Assembly: GCA_050084985.1 (NCBI GenBank)
Contig: JBITNC010000001.1
Span: 212,474,001-212,538,000 of the forward strand
Length of the DNA stretch: 64,000 nucleotides
Direction: 5' to 3'
Source: Nageia nagi
Lineage: Eukaryota > Pinophyta
Under the pieces are notes generated by a model that searched no databases, was not told where the DNA came from, and was given only the letters and a program-made list of their open reading frames with translations. Below, in pieces: positions 1 through 10,188 of the stretch (positions are counted from its first letter, which is position 1; each line of letters opens with the position of its first letter). Both the position numbers and the translations under genes were made by a program.

Positions 1-326
1 ATCTATTCAAGTCTAAATGGTTTTGTAGCCACCTCCATAACCCCTATTAATTCAAGCTACCCCCTCATTACTATTTAATAGTCTTCTCATTCAACAAAAC
101 TAAGAGATGGGTAGGGGTATGGTGGTTTAACAGATTAGAACTTCATAAGAGCTACAAATATATGAAAGAAATGGCTCATAGAGGCAACTACCTATATAAG
201 TTTTACCTACTATGAAATGAGTGTGAACCTAAGGAATATGAAAATGTGCTTTATGATTATGGGGGCACCTACTAGCATGCTCCAACTATTACTGATCTGA
301 ATTAGATCAAGTTGTCTTTGTAGGAT
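1..326. other. Flank interrupted by the copia element
   Basis: No gene is recognisable. This segment was contiguous with 10184 onward before the copia element at 332-10183 inserted, because both junctions carry TAGTA. The AT-rich text and the primer-site-like sequence at 10858 suggest that the joined flank (1-326 plus 10189-10857) may itself be part of an older LTR. That is inference. Confidence 0.4.
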
Positions 327-331
327 TAGTA
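327..331. repeat. Target site duplication, left (TAGTA)
   Basis: The five bases directly before the left LTR (which starts TGTTGAGC) match the five bases directly after the right LTR at 10184-10188. Five-bp duplications are normal for Ty1/copia integration. This fixes both outer ends of the element. Confidence 0.9.
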
Positions 332-505
332 TGTTGAGCATGTGTGATTGTCATTATTGTCAACACGTGGTTTTGGCTGTGTCTTCACGTAGTAGTATGA
401 GTTTATTTTCAGATCCCCAGGAGTTTTCTAGAGCAGATAAGCAGGCTTCCAGAATGAAGTGATGACATTCCGGAATGAAATGATAAAGCTCAATGATAAA
501 GCTCA

Positions 506-640
506 ATTGTGAAAAATCTGGGTTCCGAAGACGGTGAGAGTTGTGAAAAATCTAGGTTCCGAAGACGGTGAAAGTTGTGAAAAATCTGGGTTCCGAAGAA
601 GGTGAGAATTGTGAAAAATTGGGTTCCGGAGAAAGTGAGT
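506..640 (+). repeat. About 34-bp tandem repeat in 5' LTR
   Basis: About four units built on TTGTGAAAAATCTGGGTTCC followed by GAAGACGGTGAGAG lie head to tail, the last ones degraded. A matching block is at about 8093-8230 in the 3' LTR. Minus-strand translations of this block are low-complexity artefacts. Confidence 0.8.
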
Positions 641-734
641 AGAGCATTCCGGAAGCATGAAGATGACATCATGCAGGAAGCATTTTTACTCTACTTCCGG
701 AGTCTGGAGATGATGACATCATGGTGTAGGTGTT

Positions 735-1519
735 GAAAAGTGCAGAAATAAAAGTGCAGAGATAAAAGTGCGAAGATAAAAGTTCGGAGATAAAAGTCCG
801 GAGATAAAAGTGCGAAGATAAAAGTGCGAAGATAAAAGTTCAGAGATAAAAGTGCGGAGATAAAAGTTCGGAGACAAAAGTTCGAAGATAAAAGTTCGGA
901 GATGATGACATCATGCGGGAAGCATTTTTACTCTACTTTCGGAGTCTGGAGATGATGACATCATGGTGTAGGTGTTGAAAAGTTCGGAGATAAAAGTGCG
1001 GAAATAAAAGTGCAGAGATAAAAGTGCGGAGACAAAAGTACGGAGATAAAAGTCTGGAGATAAAAGTCTGGAGATAAAAGTATGGAAATAAAAGTGCGGA
1101 GATAAAAGTGCAGAGATAAAAGTGCGGAGATAAAAGTCCGAAGATAAAGGTCCGAAGATAAAAGTTTGGAGATAAAATTGCGGTGATAAAAGTCCGAAGA
1201 TAAAAGTCCGGAGATAAAAGTGCGAAGATAAAAGTGCGGTGATAAAAGTTCGGAGATAAAAGTTTGGAGATAAAAGTCCAGAGATAAAAGTGCGGTGATA
1301 AAAGTCCGCAGATAAAAGTCCAAAGATAAAAGTTCAGAGACAAAAGTGCAAAGATAAAAGTGCAGTGATAAAAGTCCAGAGATAAAAGTCTGGAGACAAA
1401 AGTGCGAAGATAAAAGTGCGGTGTTAAAAGTCCAGAGATAAAAGTCCAGAGATAAAAGTCTGGAGATAAAAGTCTGAAGATAAAAGTGCAAAGATAAAAG
1501 TGCGATGATAAAAGTTTGG
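735..1519 (+). repeat. 14-bp minisatellite in 5' LTR
   Basis: Dozens of head-to-tail units of consensus GATAAAAGTGCGGA (variants TCCGGA, TTCGGA, GCGAA, GCGGT) occupy about 735-903 and 984-1519. The two blocks are split by a spacer of about 80 bp carrying GATGATGACATCATG on both sides. Each unit contains a GATA core and an AAAG (Dof-type) core. The period is not a multiple of three, so any frame repeats every 42 bp, which explains the long open minus-strand frames (933-1343 and 961-1491). I regard those frames as non-coding. Confidence 0.92.
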
Positions 1520-1597
1520 AGATGATGACATCATGCGGGAAGCGTTTTTACTCTACTTTCGGAGTCCAGAGATGATGACATCATGGTGTATACAATA

Positions 1598-1745
1598 AAG
1601 AGTCCAGAATTATTAGAAATACCATTATGAAGAAGAAAAGAGTCCGGGATTATCAGAAATATCATTATGAAGAAGAAAAGAGTCCAGGATTATCAGAAAT
1701 ATTCATTATGAAGAAGAAAAGAGTCCAGGATTATCAAAAATAATT
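1598..1745 (+). repeat. 40-bp tandem repeat in 5' LTR
   Basis: Units begin AGAGTCCAGGATTATCAGAA and end CATTATGAAGAAGAAA. Three full copies and a partial fourth lie head to tail. The counterpart in the 3' LTR is at about 9201-9345. Confidence 0.85.
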
Positions 1746-2583
1746 AGATACTATCAAATCTCCAAAATCAGTGGAGGAAGAGCTATACATGTTTGAACAA
1801 ATCTATTTGAGCAATAGGAGCATTCGTCAGTTACAGCAGTTGCAGACTCAGATAGTGAACTCCCTTTGGTGCAGGAGCAGTTACAAATAAGGATTCCATT
1901 TCAGTTTGTTTTTGATGACATGTCATGACAGGAACAGTTTCTCTGGGGTTTTTCTTAATGCATAATGTTTCTCTTGGGTATGAAAGAAAAATGTGAAGTG
2001 TGAATTGGCGATTGAACAGTGTGCGTGAAGAGAGTAGTGTGTATAGTGAAGGGCCGTAGTGGAGGCAAGAGAGTGTGATGAGATGTGCATGTAGAGAAGT
2101 GTGAGAGAGGAGGTAATAGCGTGGAAGAGGGGAGTATCAGGAGCATGTGAAGAGAGCAAACAAAGATACCGATTGGATAGTGATTATTTAACTATGAGCT
2201 AGACCATTGAGGGTCTTCTAGAACTGTATTCTTTATTCCTATTGAATATTATCTCAAGTGGGTGCTTGAGAGCTGGAGTTGGTGCTCCAAGCAGTAGGTG
2301 CTGCTATTTGCAAAGTGGTAGTTGGTACTACCCTTCATAGTTAGTGCTGTGAATTTGTAAGCTTTCTTTAATGGCTAGATTTGGATTGGTGTCCAAGTAG
2401 TCATTTTCGGGGATGTAGCCAAACTGGTGAACCTCGTTATATCTGGTGTTGTGTGATGTACTGGTGTGCTTGCTCAATTTTCTCTAGCTTTTAATCTATC
2501 TTTATTTAAGAAGGTTAAATTGATTATAATTTTTAATACACTGATTCACCCCCCCCTCTCAGTGTCACTCGAAGTCCAATAAT

Positions 2584-2600
2584 TGGTATCAGAGCCAGGT
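2584..2600 (+). promoter_or_regulatory. Primer binding site (tRNA-Met type)
   Basis: TGGTATCAGAGCC starts two bases after the 5' LTR. It is the standard plant retrotransposon primer site, complementary to the 3' end of initiator tRNA-Met. Its position independently supports the LTR boundary. Confidence 0.92.
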
Positions 2601-2645
2601 TCCTACTTAGGCTATAATAGCTAAGGAAATCTGGGTAGTGGCACT

Positions 2646-4490
2646 ATGGCAAGCGGAGAAGGTTTCTCATCTAACAAGGCACCTCTCTTTGATGGAAACA
2701 ATTATGGTTTCTGGAAAATTCAAATGAAGACTTATCTCAGTGCATTGGGTTTTGGTACATGGGATGCTGTAGAAAGGGGTTACACTCCTCCCCCTACAGG
2801 TCCATCAGATGAAGTAGAAAGAAAGGCATTTGAATATGATGCAAAAGCAAGAAATGCTCTAATGTGTGGTCTTGTGGACAGTGAACTGGTGAAAGTTATG
2901 GCATGCACATCTGCAAAAGAAATATGGAATAAGTTGAAGAGCATTCATGAAGGAGATGATAAAGTCAAGGAAGCAAAACTCCAAACTCATAGAACTCAAT
3001 TCAAAGTTCTAAAGATGAATGAAGATGAAACCATCGAAGCATACATGTTGAGAGTAAATGAAATTACTAATGCAATCAGAGGTCTTGGGGAAGAAATCGA
3101 AGATCATGTCATCGTGAAAAAGGTACTACGATCTCTCACATCTCGTTTTGATTCAAAGGTGTCTGCTATTGAAGAAGCAAAAGATTTGAAAACTTTCAGC
3201 ATGGATGAAATGCATGGATCACTGACTGCTTATGAAATGCGGATCGGAAAAGTAAAACATTTAGAAAAGAAAGCAGCGTTTAAAGCTAATAATAGTACCA
3301 AACCCAAAATAGATTCTGACGATGAGGAACAATCTGATGGAGCAGAAGCAAATTTTGTTAGAAAGCTAAAAAGAGGAACAGGTAAATATCAAGGCAAGCT
3401 ACCATTTAAATGTTTTAACAGTGGTGGTATTGGTCATTTCATTTCAAAATGTCCATATAGAAAAATTGATAAAGATGATCAAGAATCATATCTTGAGAAA
3501 AACCACAAAATGAAATCTCGTGCTCGGAATAGAAGGTCAAATAGACAGAGCTTCATATCTAGAAATAAAGGCTCCACTGATGATGATTCCAATAATGAAT
3601 TAGAAAAAGAATACAATGAAGCATTGTTTATGGCATTTAAAGAGAAACTGAATGAAGATAATCAAAATGCCCAAGAACATAAGAAGGAAGAGATAGATGA
3701 AGAAAATGACTGTGAGATTGAGATTGATCTTGAAGAAGAACTAATAACAGCATTAAATGAACTGAATAAAGAAGTAAAGAAAAATAAGAAACTCTCAAAA
3801 AGGTTTGATGATGCAAGTAATATTATAGAAACCTTAAAAATAGAAGTGGAAGAATCTAAGAGGATAAATGAGATTTTGGAGGAACAGCTTCTTGTGAAAG
3901 TTAAAAGTTGCAGTAAGCTTGAAGAGGAAATAACTGAGCTACGAATGTAACTAGAGGAAGTCACCAAGAAAATCAGCTCTTTTGAATATCTAGAAGGAAG
4001 GTCGACTAAACTCAGTGAAATCATTAATAGTCAAAGAATGTTTTCTGATAAATCTGGTCTTGGATATGAACAAGGACAATCTTCCAATGACATAAAAAGG
4101 GAAAACATAAAAGAAACCAAGAAGAAGGAAGATAGCTCAGGACTAGAGGATGATGGCTTCACTCAAGTGCATTCCAGAAGAAGACCCTATGCAAGACCAA
4201 GAAGTACTCAGCAATATAACAGATACATCCATCCCTTCAATGGATACTATTTCAAATGCAATGCGTATGGACACAAAATTTCTAAATGTAAGTATAATAT
4301 CACTCCAAGAACCTTTGTTACTAGGAATGCATTCGGCCCACTAATGGAGTATCCCGTTGAGTGTTACAACTGTCATGAATATGGACACATTGCCCGTTTC
4401 TGTAGAAATAATCATGGCATGAGGTTCTTTCCACCAAGACAATTTCCTTCCATAAGACAAAATAAACAGTTTCAGAGCAGTCATCCATAG
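2646..4490 (+). pseudogene. gag: copia gag region, two premature stops
   Basis: The frame opens MASGEGFSSNKAPLFDGNN, a typical N-terminus of the copia gag (UBN2-type) family that forms the retrotransposon particle. The gag core covers roughly residues 10-210, then a zinc knuckle from residue 256 (CFNS, H264, C269) in which the second Cys is Ser. A Glu/Lys-rich, probably coiled-coil tail follows to residue 434. A TAA at 3948-3950 interrupts the frame, but the same frame continues through 4490 (TAG). The continuation has a second knuckle that lost its first Cys (Tyr in its place) and a third intact CX2CX4HX4C knuckle (CYNC...H...C, about 4362-4403). Several knuckles with a long charged tail fit Sirevirus gag. 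Confidence 0.88.
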
Positions 4491-6240
4491 GAAGAAGAAA
4501 AGAATAATAAAAAACAAGAAGCTGAAATAAAAGTAAAACAAGTTTGGAAAGAAAAGAAAAAACTCAGAGAGGATAAAGAGTCTTTAATCGTTCAAACAGC
4601 ATTAAAAGCTCAAGACAAACCATCACCATGGATATTAGACAGCGGATGCTCAAGTCACATGATAGGTGACAAGAAGAAATTTCAAAAACTACAGGAATAT
4701 GAAGGTGGGTCAGTAAGATTTGGAAACAATGATGGTGCACAGATTATCGGTAAAGGGACAGTCAAAATAAATGATGGAAACATCAGATCCGAAGAGGTAT
4801 TATTTGTTGTGGGACTAAAGCATAATTTGTTGAGTGTCAGTCAAATATGTGACAAAGGACATGATGTAATTTTCAAAAAGCATGGCTATGAGATCCGAAG
4901 GGCAAATAGTGGTAGACTTGTAGCAGTTGGTACACGAACCTGTGGCAATTTATACACCTTATCAGATATTTCAGAGGGATCATGTCTTCTAGGTAAGGAG
5001 AGTGATGATTGGCTATGGCATAAGAGATTGGGACACATTTGTTTTAAAAACTTGATGAACATTTGCTCAAAAGGAGCAGTAAGAGATATGCCCAGTATTA
5101 GCAAACTAGCAAATGATATTTGTGATTCATGCCAAAGGGGAAAGCAAACCCGAGCAAAGTTCAAAGTGAAAGAATATCACACCAGTAGACCATTGGAAAT
5201 CATACACACCGACCTATGCGGACCAATGCAAACACAAAGCGTCAATGGAGATAAGTATTTCATTCTGTTCATAGATGATTATTCAAGAATGACTTGGGTG
5301 CAATTTTTGAAACACAAATCTGAAGCATTTGAAATGTTCAAAGCATTTAAAAATCAAGTAGAAAATCAAATGGAGAGGAGAATTAAATGTCTTCGCTCAA
5401 ACAGAGGAGGTGAGTTCACTTCTGATGAGTTTTCTAAGTTTTGCATACAACATGGAATTAAAAGACAATTCTCTACAGCAAGAACTCCACAACAAAATGG
5501 AGTAGTTGAAAGAAAAAATAGAGCAGTACAAGAAATGGCTCGAACCATGCTGATAGAAAGCAATGTTGCTGATAGGTTCTAGAAAGAAGCAGTGCATACT
5601 GCAGTGCATATTCAAAATAGATGTATGATGCGACCACATGAGGACAGAACACCATATGAATTATGGTTTGGAAGGAAAGCTACAGTGAGGCACTTCAAAA
5701 TCTTTGGCAGTAAATGCTATATCAAGAGAATAGAAGAAAACTTAGGAAAGTTTGAGGATAGATCTGATGAAGGCATCTTTCTTGGTTACTCTTCGAAGAG
5801 CAAAGCATACAGGTGTTACAATAAAATGATAAAAACAATCGTTGATAGTGTTGATGTTCATGTTGATGAGCAAATAGATCTTCCCAAGAGAAATGATGAT
5901 GATAATCTTCCTGCCTATCAAGATTCAATTGAAGAAGACAAAAAGAATAAAAACAAATCTAAGCAATCACAAGTAAAGAAATCAGAAGATTCAAATTCAC
6001 CAAGTAACCCAAACAGTGTTTCAAAAAGTGAGGTGGAAGAAGATAAAAATTCAAAAACTCCACCAAAAAGATGGCACAAAGATCACCCACAAGAGCAAAT
6101 CATCGGTGAGTTTCATACAAGCATCCAAACTCGCAGAGGGGTTTCAAGCACCTATTCTCTCCTATCCAATATAGAGCCTAAAAATGTCTCAAAAGCTAGA
6201 CAAGATGAAAGCTGGATGAAAGCAATGGAGGAAGAACTCA
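4491..6240 (+). pseudogene. pol: copia protease and integrase region of pol
   Basis: This continues the gag frame after the TAG at 4488. The aspartic protease motif WILDSGCSSHM has its DSG at 4638-4646. It is followed by the GAG-pre-integrase zinc region (LWHKRLGH ... CDSC) and an rve integrase core. The catalytic triad reads Asp at 5211-5213 (HTDLCGP), Asn at 5400-5402 where Asp is expected (RSNRGGEF), and Glu at 5508-5510 (VERKNR), so the second acidic residue is lost. A TAG at 5580-5582 replaces a Trp codon within the integrase. The integrase C-terminal segment and a low-complexity Lys/Ser linker run to about 6150. Confidence 0.9.
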
Positions 6241-7697
6241 CAATGAAACATGGGAACTTGTCCCTAGACCAGCCAACAAAAATGTGATTGGCACGAAGTG
6301 GGTTTTTTCGCAATAAGTTGAATGAAGATGGGTTAGTGGTTCGAAATAAAGCTAGACTTGTCTGCAAGGGATATGCTCAAGTTGAAGGAATTGATTTTGA
6401 AGAAACTTTTGCACCTGTGGCTAGATTAGAAGCTATTCACATGTTTTTAGCTTTTGCAGTGTATAAAGACTTCACAGTTTATCAAATGGATGTAAAATCA
6501 GCCTTTCTAAATGGCAAAATTAAGGAAGAATTCTATATTGAACAGCCAGATGGTTTCCAATTGGGAGAGAATCCTAATTTGGTATGCAAACTAAAGAAGG
6601 CTCTGTATGGTTTAAAACAGGCACCTCGAGCATGGTACTCCAGACTTGATACATATCTTCAGCAGTAAGGCTTTAGAAAAGGAATGGTGGATAGCAATTT
6701 ATACATTAAATCAGAAAAGGAAAATCAGCTAATTGTTGTTGTCTATGTAGATGATATAATTTTTGGAGGAAGCAAGAATGAGCTCTGTAAAAATCTTACT
6801 GACAACATGCAAATAGAATTCGAGATGTCTATGATAGGTGAGCTTGCATTTTTTCTTGGCTTACAAATCAATCAATTGAAGAATGGCATGTTCATATCTC
6901 AAACCAAGTATGTTAAGGAGATGCTAAAGAAATTTGCCATGGAAGACTATAAACCTGTGTGCACCCCTATGATGACAGGCTACAAATTAAGTAAGGATGA
7001 TAAAGCACCAACAGTAGATCAAACATAATACAGGTCAATGATTGGAAGTTTATTATATTTGACAGCTACTAGACCAGACATTCTTCAAGCAGTATGTATG
7101 GTTGCTCGATTTCAAGCAAATCCCAAAGAAACACATGTTACTGCAGTAAAGAGAATATTCAGATATCTCAAAGGTACAGTAGAATATGGTTTATGGTATC
7201 TTAAAGGAAAGGACTTTACACTTAGTGCCTTTTCAGATGCAGATTGGGCAGGATGCGTGGATGATAGGAGGAGCACCAGTGGAGGAGCATTTTATTTGGG
7301 TAATAATCTTGTTAGCTGGCACAGTAAAAAGCAAGACTCAGTATCCCTATCTACAGCTGAAGCAGAGTATATAGCTGCAACTTCTTACTGCACACAGATT
7401 CTATGGATGAAGCAGATGCTAAAAGATTTTGGTATAGAGATTAACGAGCCCATATCAGTTCTTTGTGATAACACAAGTGCAATCAATATATCAAAAAATC
7501 CTGTTATGCACTCACGAACAAAGCATATTGCAATCAGATATCTTTTTCTAAAAGAAAGAGTGGCGCAAGGAGAAGTACAGTTGGATTTTGTTCCAACCAC
7601 AGAGCAAGTAGCAGACATCTTTACAAAGCCTTTACCCAAAAACGTCTTTGAACATCTTCGAAATAAGCTAGGAGTTGTTATCCTTCCCAAGCATTAG
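6241..7697 (+). pseudogene. pol: copia reverse transcriptase and RNase H region of pol
   Basis: The RT has [11 protein letters not shown] and an intact catalytic YVDD at 6744-6755, then the connection domain. RNase H has DADWAG, AEAEY, CDNTSAI and a terminal ADIFTKPL motif. Its own stop is TAG at 7695-7697. The frame is broken by a small deletion near 6236-6245, offset by one extra T in the T-run at about 6303-6308, so about 60 bases read out of frame and meet TGA at 6285. TAA stops follow at 6666-6668 and 7026-7028. The RT and RNase H catalytic residues themselves look preserved. Confidence 0.92.
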
Positions 7698-7720
7698 CTA
7701 GTTCTGGACGTCACATTCTC

Positions 7721-7916
7721 AGGGGGAGTGTTTATTTTTTTTTATTGCTTCTATGTATCTTATGTTTGTATGCATACTACTGATTTCCTAAGAATGTCAT
7801 GTATGGACTCAGGGGGAGTCTATAAATGCCCTTTGTTATTGTTGACAAAGGGGGAGAGAAAAGTCCTGATGCAGGTGTCTGATCAAGTGGTGTTGCCAAC
7901 AATTCCAAAGGGGGAG
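7721..7916 (+). promoter_or_regulatory. Multiple polypurine tracts (four AGGGGGAG)
   Basis: AGGGGGAG occurs at 7721-7728, 7811-7818, 7849-7856 and 7909-7916. The last lies two bases before the 3' LTR and is the expected plus-strand priming site. Repeated tracts of this core are a recognised hallmark of Sireviruses. The short open frame spanning them is not a gene. Confidence 0.88.
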
Positions 7917-8323
7917 ATTGTTGAGCATGTGTGATTGTCATTGTTGTCAACACGTGGTTTTGGCTGTGTCTTCACGCAGTAGTATGAGTTTATTTTCAGA
8001 TCCCTGAGAGTTTTCTAGAGCAGATAAGCAGGCTTCCAGAATGAAGTGATGACGTTCCGGAATGAAATGATAAAGCTCAATGATAAAGCTCAATTGTGAA
8101 AAATCTAGGTTCCGAAGACGGTGAGAGTTGTGAAAAATCTAGGTTCTGAAGACGATGAAAGTTGTGAAAAATCCAGGTTCCGAAGAAGGTGAGAATTATG
8201 AAAAATTGGGTTCCAGAGAAAGTGAGTAGAGCATTCCGGAAGCATGAAGATGACATCATGCGGGAAGCATTTTTACTCTACTTCCAGAGTTTGGAGATGA
8301 TGACATCATGGTGTAGGTGTTGA

Positions 8324-9118
8324 AAAGTGCGGAAATAAAAGTGCGGAGATAAAAGTGCGAAGATAAAAGTCCGGAGATAAAAGTTCAGAGATAAAAGTGC
8401 GAAGATAAAAGTGCGAAGATAAAAGTCCGAAGATAAAAGTGCGAAGATAAAAGTCTGGAGACAAAAGTTCGAAGATAAAAGTTTGGAGATGATGACATCA
8501 TGCGGGAAGCATTTTTACTCTACTTCCGGAGTCCGAAGATGATGACATCATGGTGTAGGTGTTGAAAAGTCCGGAGATAAAAGTGCAGAAATAAAAGTGC
8601 GGAGATAAAAGTGCGGAGACAAAAGTGCAGAGATAAAAGTTCGCAGATAAAAGTCCGGAGATAAAAGTCCGGAGATAAAAGTTCGGAAATAAAAGTGCGG
8701 AGATAAAAGTGCAGAGATAAAAGTGCAGAGATAAAAGTCCGGAGATAAAGGTCCGGAGATAAAAGTTCGGAGATAAAATTACAGTGATAAAAGTTCAGAG
8801 ATAAAAGTCCGGAGATAAAAGTGCGAAGATAAAAGTGTGGTGATAAAAGTTCGGAGATAAAAGTCCGGAGATAAAAGTCTAGAGATAAAAGTGCGGTGAT
8901 AAAAGTCCAGAGATAAAAGTCTGGAGATAAAAGTTCAGAGATAAAAGTGCGAAGATAAAAGTGCGGTGATAAAAGTCCGGAGATAAAAGTCCGGAGAAAA
9001 AAGTGCGAAGATAAAAGTGCGGTGTTAAAAGTTCAGAGATAAAAGTCCAGAGATAAAAGTATGGAGATAAAAGTCCGAAGATAAAAGTGCGAAGATAAAA
9101 GTGCGGTGATAAAAGTTC
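8324..9118 (+). repeat. 14-bp minisatellite in 3' LTR
   Basis: The same GATAAAAGTGCGGA-type array as in the 5' LTR occupies about 8324-8486 and 8565-9118, with the TGATGACATCA-containing spacer between. Variant order is partly, not fully, collinear with the 5' copy, suggesting unit gain, loss or conversion after insertion. Confidence 0.9.
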
Positions 9119-9200
9119 AGAGATGATGACATCATGCGGGAAGCATTTTTACTCTACTTCCGGAGTCTGGAGATGATGACATCATGGTGTATATAATAAA

Positions 9201-9345
9201 GAGTCTGAAATTATCAGAAATACCATTATGAAGAAGGAAAGAGTCCAGGATTATCAGAAATATCATTATGAAGAAGAAAAGAGTCCAAGATTATCAGAAA
9301 TATTCATTATGAAGAAGAAAAGAGTCCAAGATTATTACAAATAAT
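9201..9345 (+). repeat. 40-bp tandem repeat in 3' LTR
   Basis: Three full units and a partial one of the AGAGTCC...GAAGAAGAAA repeat are present, matching 1598-1745. Confidence 0.8.
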
Positions 9346-10183
9346 TAGATACTGTCAAATCTCCAAAATCAGTGGAGGAAGAGCTATACGTGTCTGAATA
9401 AATCTATTTGAGTAATAGGAGCATTCATCAGTTACAGCAGTTGCAGACTCAGATAGTGAACTCCCTTTGGTGCAGGAGCAGTTACAAATAAGGATTCCAT
9501 TTCAGTTTGTTTTTGATAACATGTCATGATAGGAATAGTTTCTCTGGGGTTTTTCTTGATGCGTAACGTTTCTCTTGGGTATGAAAGAAAAATGTGAAGT
9601 GTGAATTGGCGATTGAACAGTGTGCGTGAAGAGAGTAGTGTGTATAGTGAAGGGCCGTAGTGGAGGCAAGAGAGTGTGATGAGATGTGCGTGTAGAGAAG
9701 TGCGAGAGAGGAGGTAATAGCATGGAAGAGGGGAGTATCAGGAGCATGTGAAGAGAGCAAACGAAGATACAGATTGGATAGTGATTGTTTAACTATGAGC
9801 TAGACCATTGAGGGTCTTCTAGAATTGTATTCTTTATTCCTATTGAATATTATCTCAAGTGGGTGCTTGAGAGCTGGAGTTGGTGCTCCAAGCAGTAGGT
9901 GCTGCTATTTGCAAAGTGGTAGTTGGTGCTACCCTTCACAGTTGGTGCTATGAATTTGTAAGCTTTCTTTAATGGCTAGATTTGGATTGGTGTCCAAGCA
10001 GTCATTTTTGGGGATGTAGCCAAACTGGTGAACCTTGTTATATCTGGTGTTGTGTGATGTACTGGTGTGCTTGCTCAATTTTCTCTAGCTTTTAATCTAT
10101 CTTTATTTAAGAAGGTTAAATTGATTATAATTTTTAATACACTGATTCACCACCCCCCTCTCAATGTCACTCGAAGTCCAACA

Positions 10184-10188
10184 TAGTA
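10184..10188. repeat. Target site duplication, right (TAGTA)
   Basis: Identical to 327-331. Confidence 0.9.

Larger units (their letters stand above)
332..2581 (+). repeat. 5' LTR of copia element
   Basis: The LTR starts TGTTGAGCATGTG. It ends in CCAATA, where the right LTR has CCAACA, so the terminal CA has become TA by a C-to-T change. It contains three internal tandem-repeat blocks: about 34 bp, 14 bp and 40 bp. A non-repetitive 3' third (about 1745-2581) precedes the primer site. The length is unusually large for a copia LTR, and much of the excess is the minisatellite. Confidence 0.92.
332..10183 (+). mobile_element. Ty1/copia LTR retrotransposon, Sirevirus-like, full-length
   Basis: The element is about 9.85 kb, bounded by 2250- and 2265-bp LTRs and TAGTA duplications. 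The internal order is primer site, gag, protease, integrase, reverse transcriptase, RNase H, polypurine tracts, which is the copia order. A long gag with a charged C-terminal tail and several zinc knuckles, a tRNA-Met primer site and a cluster of AGGGGGAG tracts before the 3' LTR are known Sirevirus features. The gag-pol frame carries several premature stops, so the copy is not autonomous. The LTRs differ by about 4 percent in their first 315 bp by hand count, all transitions. No envelope-like frame is visible after RNase H. Confidence 0.93.
7919..10183 (+). repeat. 3' LTR of copia element
   Basis: Begins TGTTGAGCATGTG right after the polypurine tract and ends CCAACA, followed by TAGTA. It has the same organisation as the 5' LTR, including the three tandem-repeat blocks. 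Unit counts and the order of unit variants differ between the two LTRs. Confidence 0.93.

Noticed and set aside
490-672. Minus-strand 60-codon frame (also at 8077-8259)
   Set aside because: It is a translation of the 34-bp tandem repeat in both LTRs.
933-1491. Two long overlapping minus-strand open frames with FYLRTFISALLS-like repeats
   Set aside because: They are translations of the 14-bp minisatellite. All frames repeat every 42 bp and stop codons are rare by composition; no independent coding evidence.
735-1519. CRISPR-like regular repeat array
   Set aside because: Units are contiguous 14-mers with no spacers, inside an LTR of a plant retrotransposon.
1923-2159. Minus-strand frames, also present at 9502-9760
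   Set aside because: They are identical because the LTRs are duplicates. Low-complexity Ser/His/Thr text, no domain.
3662-4024. Minus-strand 120-codon Ser-rich frame
   Set aside because: It is the shadow of the Glu/Lys-rich gag tail on the opposite strand.
7728-7934. Small frame after RNase H, possible envelope-like gene
   Set aside because: It crosses the polypurine tracts and enters the LTR; only about 200 bp separate pol from the LTR.
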